From positions 9,610,168 to 9,674,167 of the forward strand of contig OZ038531.1 in NCBI GenBank assembly GCA_964036665.1: a stretch of 64,000 nt of DNA. The letters are read 5' to 3'. The translations under genes were made by a program, and so were the position numbers. Position 1 is the first letter of the stretch. Each line of letters begins with the position of its first letter. The DNA comes from Gordius sp. MW1 (Eukaryota; Nematomorpha; Gordioida; Gordea; Gordiidae). Below the pieces are notes generated by a model, which saw only the letters and a program-made list of their open reading frames with translations, ran no database searches and had not been told where the DNA came from. Below are positions 38,601 to 50,600 of this stretch, one piece after another.

Positions 38601-41600
38601 ACAGAGCATGATACTATACAGGCATTCCAACCCGTTGTTCAGCCGAATTTAGATTACTGCTTCAGTAACGTTTCACAGGATAATAAGGACAATTTCATTA
38701 AAGAAACGGATTGTTTAAACCAAAACACTTGTCTGATACTCAGAAAATTATAGATAGGGCTTAATTTCTAGACCCCCGATTTTCGTTTGGAGAATGTTTT
38801 TAGCTGGTCCTATTAAAATTTAAACGAAATATGTTGCAGTTCTCAAGTAAACTTAGAAATTTGTGGATGATAATAAACCCGACCGATTTGGATAAGTTGA
38901 AGTAGCAAGTTAGCCCAATCTAAAATTAGTGCGAAATTATTTCTTTGTTTCTGCTTAAAACTATCTACTTAACTACATCGGTTAATGGGTCCTAGAGCTA
39001 TATATTTTGTTATAAACATGCCAATTATAAGGTCCTATTCAAGTATTTTCGTTCAAGATTAACTTAGATAGGTAAGCATGCAAATTAATAGATTTATGTA
39101 AAAATGTAAAACGTCCCCCGAACAAATTTGAATTGACTCGTATTAATTAAAATTTGTAATTTAAAAAGAAATAATCATTCAAGCTTGTTAATCAAACCTA
39201 CCTACTTTTTGCTTGGTATTAACCATTTGTTTTTTTCTTAATAGTATACTTTTAATATTTTATTATTAAATTACCTTAATTAAGAATCACCTTAACTACC
39301 TAGCCACCTGAGTAAGATTTAGCATACATTATCCTGATAACTATATATATAAACGATTATACTCTTTTTAAACTATAATTTTAATATAGTTTAATTAGAG
39401 TGTTTAAATTAAGACTTATAAATCTAACTTTCTTACTTTTACAACATTTGTATTCAATCAGGTGCAAACTACTGATTAACTTGGAAATGATTAGGTGAAC
39501 GAGCAAACGTGTAGAGTGCCTTATAACTTTGAATAAATGACATAAGAGTCTATATGTTTTTCGCTAATACATGTATTGCTTGGATCCAATAAATAAGGCG
39601 TAAACTCTATTTATAAGTTTATTTTATTACTAAGGCGACGTCATAAAGGCTGTGAAAATACTAAGTTCTTTTATTCATTTATTTCAAATCAATTGTAAAT
39701 TAATAGAAAGAACCAATTCCTTGCCTTAGCATTTATTCATCCATTGGTAATTCCAATTAGAGCCGTCCTAGCACAACCTGAGCCTGAAATATACTTTTTA
39801 TTTTAGCCTCAACCCAGTCCCGCATCTTTCTTAAATTGTGTTTTTTAAGACAAATTTTTTATTACAAATTAATCTTTCATATGTATAGAACTAACTGCTC
39901 ATTGTAAATAATTTAGATCGAAAATCAGCTTAAAATATTAATGATGACCCTGCTAAATTTAATTAGACATTTTTGATATTATAATTCTCTAATTTCAAAA
40001 TTTAAATGTTAAAATAAACAAGCTTTTTATACTATTTTATTTAAATTGTTTTAAAATTATAATCGCTATTTGATATATATATTTTTATTTGAAAACGTGA
40101 GAATCAAAATTTAAAAATTATAAGCAGACAATAATAATTTACAAGGGACGTTGTAAGAACGTATTTAAATTAGAGTTTGCCACTGTGATGATATTAGGCT
40201 CAAAAAACTCAACCATAAGCCACCCTTTAAGTTTATGAATTATTGTAAAAATTGCCATTTTTAAAGCTGATTTGAGGGTGATGCAACACTCTATGGTTAC
40301 ACTTCGTTTAGTAGTACATTTCTAAATTAAGATAATTTGAGTCATTACACCGGCATCTTGTATTTTACAAATCATTTTAGCAGACTCTAATTAATTTTAA
40401 ATAGCCTTAATATAGCTGTTTTTACATATTGCCGTTGTTTTTTTGCGATATTTATTGTTGATGAAATATTTTTTGGGCCTGATTAAGGACTAGTTTTTAG
40501 TTAAACAATAGGTAGGCCTAAGCTGATTTGACAATATTGATAAGGATTGAAAATTTGGTTTATGGATAGTCATAACGGGCGAAAATACAGAAAAGAGCAG
40601 TTGACCATTTAGTTGAACAAACAAGTATAGGAATATAATTTCAGCCGCCATTTAACTCCTCCTCACTTGATGGAAAGCAATGTTCGGCTTCACCCAAGGG
40701 TAAAACTCCAGCTACGCCGCTGGGAATAACTGACCATTAAGTTCAACAAATGGCAATGGGAAAAAAATTTAAATCGAAATCGGCCCCTCCCCACTTGTGT
40801 AAGATTTAAGTTCGGCCCCCCTCCAAGGAAAAAAAGTTATACGCTACGCCACTGTGCATGCGTTTATTCAAAAGGTGAAAACTTTTTAAAACGTATTTTA
40901 TGAGCGCTTGGAGGGGGTTGGGGTAATCTGCTTGTTAATGATTAAAGGACGAATAAAGTGCTGAATTTTTTAAAAACCGTTAAACAAAACTCTTTAATAA
41001 TATCTCCTCCTAGCGACTATTTTGGCGCCTAGCAACATCATTAGTACCTTAATATATTATAGTCTAGGGTGCCCACATGATATGAATGAGCCAAGTTGCA
41101 GTTCCACCTCAGCTGGCGGCATAATGCATTATTACGTGACTCCAGCTCAAAAAACGAAATGGTCTCGCTGCTGTGCTAACACCATTCATAATACATTAGC
41201 CACTACAAATGTCACCTGTTTAAAAAGTGTTTTGAAACCTAAAAAAATGTTTTTACCCGAACTACCCGGTCAATGGTATTGGAAGGAACAATGCGAAATG
41301 CAATTTCCTGAGTACGAAGGAACTACCATACATGAGGTTTATGAATTTTGCTATCATTAATTAATTATGAATATATCAAGTTACAAACTAAGTGTTATTT
41401 AACATATTAGGGGGCCGATTGCTCGAAAATACAATGCACCAAAAAAGATGGAAGCACCTTTTATACGGTTACACCTTTTGACGGAACGCCTTGCGAAATT
41501 ACACAGAAAGGGGAAGAAATAAGAATTAATGGCACTAAAGTATATCCTAATCTGTTTAGAAAATATATTTAGGCTATTTTATTTGGTTTTTGAAAAAGCT

Positions 41601-44600
41601 AAGGTCAGGGTTTCTTTCAGGGGGGAGGGCAATTTCAAATACCCCCCCCCCCCCGGAGGGTTTTGATTAAAGGAAGCATGAACTCAAGTTCCATCAATAA
41701 ATCATAAATTATTTAATGATTATGCGTGTATGTATCTATTTATATATCACTTATATCACCAATAAAAATCAGTAAATATTATACAAAATTTTTTACCCCC
41801 CCCCCGGAAGTAAATACACCCCCCCCCGGAGCATTTTTTCTGAAAGAATCCCTGGCTAAGGTAAATACAGGAATTATATAGTAAACAAAACATGTTGTAC
41901 CTAATGAGAGACCGTAACGCATGTAAAATTATTATTGCAATTTTTAACTATACTTTCATCATTAATTTAAAGTTAACCAATTCTATAATTGATTGGGAAC
42001 CATACGATCATTTCACGGATCATCTTTAAATTTTAATCTTGATATTAATTTCCGGCATAATTATATAAATCAAAATTTATATTAAAGTAATTGCTACTTT
42101 ATAAAATGATTAAATCATTATGCATGGTGTCATTGAGTAAATACAAGTTAGAGTCAAGTGTAATAAAATATGTAAAGTATTAAAGTCTTGTTAACAATAT
42201 ATTTATAGTTTTGGGGCAATAAAAATACGTAATGCAAATGTATGGGTAAATACTTTTAATGCATTACGATTTATTGGTTTTAAAAGGGGAACCTATCTCT
42301 GCTTGAAATCCTTTGCCTACGCCCTTGGACAAATGTTTTTTTAATTTGAGGAAAATGGTAAGACAAAAACATAGTTATAACATAATTTTTAATAAAATAT
42401 ATTAAAATATCCTAATTTAAATAATCATGCGTCAAATAATAACGAAGGGGCGGATCGTGGGTGGCAAAGTGAATCGGGGTCAAACGTTATAAAGACACTA
42501 ATTATAAAACACCTAAAAACATCAACCCTAACCCTATTATAGAGTACCCTAATTATGAATTGATACCTTCAGATACCTAAATTAAAAGCTTATATCATAA
42601 TTTAAAAGCTTATATCATAATTTTTATACAAATTTTTAGGTATTTTTCAATTAGTGTCTTTATAACGTTTGACATGGTACGGGCAAAGTAGAATATGAAT
42701 AAAGAAAAAGAATAACTTAATTAACTTTTAACTCGTCAGTTGCCATATAATAAATAATTATAACAATACTATCAAATAGTGTTCATATTTAGATAATAAT
42801 ATACATTTTATAGACAATATAAACAATCATAATACAATATTCTCCATTTCTAGATGCACCTACATCTAAACAAATTTAAATGAATTAAAGTATTTCTAAA
42901 GTTTTATGTTTTATATTCCATTTTTTACTTCCCAAATTAATATTCATAATTAAATTATTAAGATTGCATATTTATGTATTAATATTAACAAATATGCATA
43001 AATTACAATGATATAACATAGGTGAGGTGGATGCACTACATCAATAAACGAACTACATTCAGTTTACTTTTAAATAGGTTTTTATACAATAATGAGCCCA
43101 AAATATTTATAGCTATTGGATAAACTTATTTAATTAAAAGTTTTCGAGCATGAAATGTAACTCTTGTTAAGTGCTCGGTATAATGTACAAAAATTTAGGC
43201 GCTGCCCTATTAGCATACTTATATTAAGAATATGATTAACTATTATAGTTACTCAACAAATTATTTGCTAAGTATTTTATTCAAATTGCTAAGTATTTTT
43301 AGCGTCATTGCTAAGTATTTTATTCATTTGTTAAGTATTTAATTCGTTTGCTAAGTATTTAAATTAATGCTAAGTATTAAATTTAAATGCTAAGTATTTT
43401 ATTCATTTGCTAAGTATTTAAATAAATTTTGCTAAGTATTTTATTGTTTTGCTAAGTATTTTATTTATTTGCTAAGTATTTTATTTGTTTGCTAAGTATT
43501 TTAATGTTTTGCTAAGTATTTAAAATATATGCTAAGTATTTAAATATATTCTGCTAAGTATTTAAATTATTGCTAAGTATTTAAATATATTATGCTAAGT
43601 ATTTAAATTATTGCTAAGTATTTAAATATATTATGCTAAGTATTTAAATTATTGCTAAGTATTTAAATAAATTGTGCCAAGTATTTAAATTATTTGCTAA
43701 GTATTTAAATAAGTTATGCTAAGTATATTATCTAGGTTTATAAATAAATTATGCTAAGTAAAGATTTTATAAATTTAAACAAATAAGGCTGTCTGTTGAT
43801 TTTAAATTCATGTTTCAAATTTTGACTAATGAGGTCATGAAATTAAGTAATAAAAATGCAGTTTTTGAAGTTTTTGTCATTGATGCAGCCAGTGCAATTC
43901 ATAATGCATTCAAAGCTGTTTTGGGGGATAAAATGGTTGTGTTATAGGGTTAGGGTTTATTGTAGTTGAATAAAATCTCTATCAATTATCCTATTGGCTA
44001 TTTAGATTATTTTATATATGAAGTCATTATAGAACATGAAGGGTATTTCTTCACCTACAAATAAATAATCATAATTTTTTATTCAAATCTAAAATAAATT
44101 ATACAATATAAAATTGAAATATTATATTTTTCAACTACAAATTTTGGTAATTCATTAAAATAATTCCCATTAAAACTTAACTTCAAATTTCAACACTTTT
44201 TTGTGTCATAAATAAAACTTTGAATTAAAAAACTTTAATAACTTAGCACTTCAAAATAGAAAGCCTAGCATTTTTAAAAATTAAACATTTTCTTTGAAAT
44301 TATTACCATTAATACTTTGTCCTTTAGCTTTAAAGCTTTATTATCTTATATTTTTTTAATACTCAGCATTTTGATTAAAACTCATAATTTAGATTTTTTT
44401 AATAAAATACTTAGCATTTTAATAAAAAAAACTTAGTATATCAAAATAAAAACTCTGCAATTTAATAATAAAACTTAGCCTTTAAAAATAAAAAACTTAG
44501 CATTTAAAAATAAAATACTTAGCATTTCCTTTAAAATACTAAGCATTTCCTTTAAAATACTTAGCATTTAAAAATAAAATACTTAGCATTTAGATTAAAA

Positions 44601-47600
44601 TACTTAGCATTTAATAATAAAATACTTAGCATTTAGATTAAAATACTTAGCATTTAAATTAAAATACTTAGCATAAAATATTTAGCGTTTTTTAATAAAA
44701 TACTTGGCACTTTAATTATAATACTTAGCATAAATTACTTAGCAATTTGTAATTATTTACTTAGCAGTTAAATAACACCCTTATAGTTATACATTTTCAT
44801 CAAGTTAGCGCCTAATGGTGGTAATAAGCTTATCTAAATAAATCCAGCTTGGTAATAAGTAGTTTAATGAACCGCTCTATTTGAATATCCAAAATATATA
44901 GCGTAACCCACAAATCAAGCATAAATCCGAATCTGGTGCATTTCGTAATAAGTAATACATATTATCAAATAAATCACTAAATCTAACCCTAACCCTTGCC
45001 TATATTACATTTTGCCTAGATTACATGAAATTTACAAAATAAACGATAATAATATTTACAAAATAAAAGATAATAATATTAGAAAACATAGCAAACGCGG
45101 AGGGTTATAACTGCGCATGCGCATAAGCAATTCTTGCCTGTATTACGAAATGCACATATTACGATTTGCACAGAAGTGATAAATCCTACAGGAATATACA
45201 TTTTGTCACGAATTTATTAAAATTCATGCAAAGATTAAACTTATAATTGTTAAAGATGTCTCCTAAGATCTGTTATAAAACAAGTATGTTAATTACACAT
45301 TTAATTTTCATGATATTCGCATTGTATAGGTATGCAAGAAAGGACGATGCGAAGACGATGCAAGAATTAAGCAGGCCAAACCGGGTAAATGGGGAAGCTA
45401 CAAAAGAAAGGGTGAATGCTTTGGCTTGCAAAGAGAAATAGAATCTGTGAAAAGATCATGCAGTTTTGATAGGTTCGTTATATTGGCACACGCAAATTGA
45501 TTGCCACCACGTTATCTTGTGCATAGTTACAAATTTCATTGAAAAAAGGGTATATGTATTAAACTAATTAAACCACGAGTTAAGTAGGCTGACGGCCGAG
45601 ACTATCAAATAATACTGTTATGGCATTGTTTTGAATTTATATTGCCAGCCATAAGATTGTCATATCTTTAAATGTGAATTAAGTACGCACGACTATTTTG
45701 GATTTAAGAGATGAGCTAAAATGTAAAGGTATTAATTGCTATGCAATTTATGGGATCACTTTCCATTTTGTTTGTCCGCCTATTCGGCGTCCGCTATTCG
45801 GCGTCCGCTATTCGGCGTGCGCACCGAATGTCTTGTTTTGTTTACTTTTAATTTTTGTTAATTTAACCAGTTTTTGGGTTCGAATCCCGGGTTTTTTTTT
45901 ACTATTATGATTGTTCCTGTTACTACCAATGTTATTATGACTTTTTGGCCGTCCGTTGGGTGCTGACCGATGGAAAAAAATGACCATTGGCCAAAATGTG
46001 AATCCAAGTTTATTTTTTCGTTTTTTTTCGACTATTTTGATGGTTCTTGTTACTACCAATGCTGTTATGACTTTTTGGCCGTCCGGTGGCTGCTGACCAA
46101 TGGAATAAAATGACCATTGGCCAAAATGTGAATCGAAATTATTTTTTTCTTTTTTTTTAACTATTATGATTGTTCCTGTTACTACCAATGTTATTATGAC
46201 TTTTTGGCCGTCCGTTGGGTGCTGACCGATGGAAAAAATGACCATTGGCCAAAATGTGAATCCAAGTTTATTTTTTCGTTTTTTTTTCGACTATTATGAT
46301 TGTTCCTGTTACTACCAATGCTATTATGACTTTTTGGCCGTCCGTTGATTGCTGACGGATGGAAAAAAATGACCATTGGCCAAAATGTGAATCGGAATTA
46401 TTTTTTTCGTTTTTTTTCGACTATTTTGATTGTTCCTGTTACTACCAATGCTATTATGACTTTTTGGCCGTCCGTTGGGTGCTGACCGATGGAAAAAAAT
46501 GACCATTGGCCAAAATGTGAATCAAAATTATATTTTTCCTTTTTTTCGCTAATACTGATTTATTGACCATCTGTTGGTACTGACCAATTAAAAAAAATGA
46601 CCATTGGCCAAAATGTGATTCAAAAATTTTTTTTTTGTTTTTTGTTTTGACTCTTATAAATTTATATCCACTTTTACCGTGTCCTGGCTGCTGACCAATG
46701 AAAAAAATGACCATTGGCCAAAATGTGATTCGAAAATTATTTTTTCGTTTTTTTGACTATTATGAATTTATAACCATCTCTACCCTGTCCTGGCTGCTGA
46801 CCAATGAAAAAAATGCCTTATACCATTTTTGAATATCTATACTATTTTATTTTTAGATATCTTATTAATAAATCTAATTATTATTACATCTTATTTTTAA
46901 AAGTCATATTTTTTAATATGTAACGCATTTTTATATATTTAAATTTTATTTTCAAAAATTTTTATTATAAGCCACAATAGGAATTATCCCAATTTAATAA
47001 CATTTTACATAAACCAAAAGTAAGTTATTATATTTTATCATTTTTAGATGTGCGGTCGTAACAGGCAATCCAATTCTTTATTATTATTAAAAAGTTGATT
47101 AATTAATTTTATTATTTCTAATTTCCGCCTGTTGTTATTTTAATTAAAACTATTTTCTAACACTTAAAATTAACCTAATATTTAGGTTTGAAATTGCAGT
47201 TGTCATAATTGAAAATTACAACTAGATAATCAATATATTAGAAGCCAAGGTTAAACCCCTACCCCTATCTTCCTCTCTTATCCGCCCACCGCTAGGGGGC
47301 GGGAGTGGAGGAGATAAAGATTATTTCACAATATTGGCAGATTTATATATGGAAGAGTTTTAGCAAATAAATTAATATAAAATTAGTAATACACTAAAGA
47401 AAGCCTAACCTAGACGAGGTTAATTGTTGTTATAACTGGAAACATTCTTTACGACAATATGGATTTTAATTGCTATGCAATTATGGGCTCACTTTTTGAA
47501 TTAATAATAGAATTTATAAAGTATATTTGATTATTTTAATGTTCACATTTCATTTTACAAAACAATCCCTTGTTACATGGCCAGCTTCTGCCAAATTAAA

Positions 47601-50600
47601 AAAATACTCTCTTTTTCTTCTTCAAATTTTTATCACATGCAAAACATACGTTATAAAACGGCGAGTAAAATTGAGGTTTTAAATTTAAATGAATTTTATT
47701 TTTTTTACAAAAAAGTAGATTTTTATGTTGTGTAACTAGCATGGGAGTAGTCAAGGGGGAAACCCTAGCAATTATCCTACCCCCTGTAGGCATTCTCGCC
47801 CCTTCACACCTTTCTCGCCCATAAATTGCATAGCAAATATGCTACATTTATACGTAGAATAGATGAGTCGTCCCCTCTTCCCTTCCCCCCCCCCCTTCCC
47901 TTCTCCCCCTTCTCCGGGGGTCTGGGGGCGGAGCCCCCAGGAGATGGGGGTTTGGGGGCAGAGCCCCCAACGGGGGACTGGGGGAGCAGGGGGTTTGGGG
48001 GCGAAGCCCAGTTACGCCCGAAGGGCGTATTTTATCTTATCTTAAATTTGAACATAATGTCTTGGTTGATCAAGAACGTGAAAGTAGGCTGATAATATTT
48101 AAATAGCTTTGCAATCTAGAAAGACCATTCAACTGTATCTAAATTTGGGTCAAAATATAAAATTTGCTTTGGGGAATGACCTCGGAAAGATTAACACCTA
48201 AGTTAGATTATTGGGCATAAAATTTTATACCATTTTTTTGTTCCTTAAACATTTACTTCTGAGAAATACATATACATCGGTCCATATTGTATTAGACTTA
48301 AAATACTATAAAAGAGTTGAATTGCGCCCTATGAAGTTACTTAAATAGATAAGAGTTAAAATTAGATTAAATTATTACGTCCCATCCAAAAGGACAATTC
48401 CACATATTGATTATAATAATCATTTTGCCTCTCAATATAAATTTCTATTCAGGCCGTCACCGAAATATCCTGTAAAAGGGCTCTATTGCAGTGGGGATGC
48501 CGAACTAGTTCGAGGTTGTAATGTAAGTTATTTTAATAAATGACTATAATTAAAAATACTATTACACAAAAATATAGATTACTTAGTATAAATACTAATA
48601 ATTTTATTTAAAATGAATAGGATATAAAAAAAATTAGTTTGGATAACATTTAACTAGAGCTGTTAAGAACTAGTTCAAAGTAAACTAGTTCACTTTTTTC
48701 TGAACTTCTTACTGAACTAGTTACCTTTCCAAAAATAAAACTATGAGCTTGAACTAGTTTCTTTTTTTATAGTTGAACTATGAACTTGAACTAGTTCTTT
48801 TTTTAATATTCTGAACTTGAACTTGAACTTTGCAATATAAATGAACTAGTTCATCACAAAATTAGTATTTAAAATGATCTTATAAGCCGAGTTTTAGTGT
48901 TTCGATCTCGTCTCATATCGGTCTCGAAAGCGAAATCTCGTCTCGGGAGCGATTGATTGTACGATGTCATTGACAATATAATGATATGAGCCAATTATTA
49001 AATTAAAATACAAAGTGCAATATGAAAAAAAGACTATAAATAATCCTAAAGTATAGGATATAAATTTTTTTAGTTTTGGCGAATTATAACATTTATATCA
49101 AATTCACTATGTCAAATATAAATACAATGTTTAAGGTCCCATTTTATATACAAAAAATTGTCTCCCATTTCTAACTAACTTTGCCGTTAAATATTTATTT
49201 TCTAATAAAGTATATATCCTGTATTTAATTTGCAGAATTTCCATATAGAAACTTATTTTAAAAGTTCATGTTTATTAAATGATAATTTTTAAGATAATAT
49301 TTTATTAGTCCAATTCCCATCTACTTACCTCTGATTTCTATTATCAATTGTAATTATATAGCTGATTTAGTTTGTATAAAAAAGCTTGTTGGTATATGAA
49401 AAATGTTTATTAAACTAGATTTTATAATGGACTATTTCTAATTTAAATTAAACAATAATAAGTTCAAATAATTAAACTCAATCCATAAAAATTTGATTCA
49501 TAGAATTTTAAAATTGCGGATTGGACTTAGATTTAAAAAACTGAATTTGGATCATATAAAACGTTTTTCAAAGACCCCTTGGATCGGATTAAAATTCTAT
49601 AATATTAAAAAAAAGGAACTGCTTTGGACTGAACTTGAACTAGTTCATTTTGTAAAATTTGAACTAAGAACTGAACTAGTTCGTTTATTTTCAAAATGAA
49701 CTGTAACTTGAACTAGTTACTTTTAAAAAATATGAACTTGAACTAATATTTTTTTCAAACTGAACTATGAACTTGAACTAGTTCATATCTAAGATGAACT
49801 TTAACAGCTCTACATTTAACCTAATTAAACTTGCAGATAATCAATTTTAATCTTAATTTTATAACAAATTTGAATAACATTTGATAACATATTTTTGCTA
49901 AATTACTGTAAAAAATAAATGTAACGTATTTTAATTAAAATGTACTTTAAACGATAATGTGGCAATAATGCCATTGCATCCATCCGCACACCTAAGTTTA
50001 AGTAGGGGAAAATGTGTAAAAAAATAGGATTATTTTGTGGACAGCCGTCCCCTCTAGGCTATGCTTAAGCTTATGCATACACTCCAGTAGTGTTGTAAAA
50101 AGGGCTGAACTTTGTTTGGTCAACCTTTGCTTTAGTCGACTAAACATAAACAAGTCGAATAAAACCAATGTCGACCAAGCAAAACCCAGCCGTCTTTGCA
50201 ACACTACACTTCAGCAATGCTAATTAATCAGCCGGCGCATAAAGGGGAAGGATGAACGAACATTTTATGTATTATTTATAAATTTTTATAATTTATTTAA
50301 AATTTCAATTAAACTCTTTGTTACTCTACTTGAAATCGACATCCATCTTCTTGACTGAGGAAACGTAAAATTATACTGAGCAATTAAACTTATTTTACTA
50401 AGAGATATAATAAAAGAGGGTTTTAAATTATCATTTAGATAAATTAGAAGATAAAAGAAACAAACAAAAAATGGGGCCAATGGCAAAAAGGAAGTGAGAT
50501 CTTTTATTAAGGATGCTAAAATCCTGTAGACAAGAATTTAAGCGATATATTGTAGTAATCAAGAGTCGCTTTCTCAGTTTTTATAACTTATCTTTTTAAA

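Noticed and set aside
41337-41360. Reading the protease as ending in ...EVYEFCYH at 41360, without splicing
   Set aside because: Splicing after 41336 joins in phase to a cysteine-rich exon at 41411 that fits the family; the stop at 41358-41360 is then intronic.
43267-43760. Regularly repeated GCTAAGTATTT units resembling a CRISPR array
   Set aside because: Spacers are 4-10 nt of A/T and similar to one another, the array is in an animal intron, and an inverted twin lies nearby; it is a minisatellite.
42520-44992. Telomere-like CCCTAACCCT words at about 42520 and 44984 and GGGTTAGGGTT at 43946
   Set aside because: Only one or two units each; too short for an interstitial telomere tract and plausibly part of MITE or foldback interiors.
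45874-45892. Perfect tRNA-like B box (GGTTCGAATCC) suggesting a tRNA or SINE
   Set aside because: No A box at the right spacing and no cloverleaf stems were found upstream; at most a scrap of a tRNA-derived repeat.
45808-46714. Series of similar minus-strand frames (MVIFFHRSAPNGRPKS type)
   Set aside because: They repeat with the 130-bp satellite period and carry no domain; they are the array translated.
48971-49790. 68-aa frame at 49493-49699 as a small gene
   Set aside because: It lies in the GAACTAGTTC subterminal region of a hAT-like element and has no family features.
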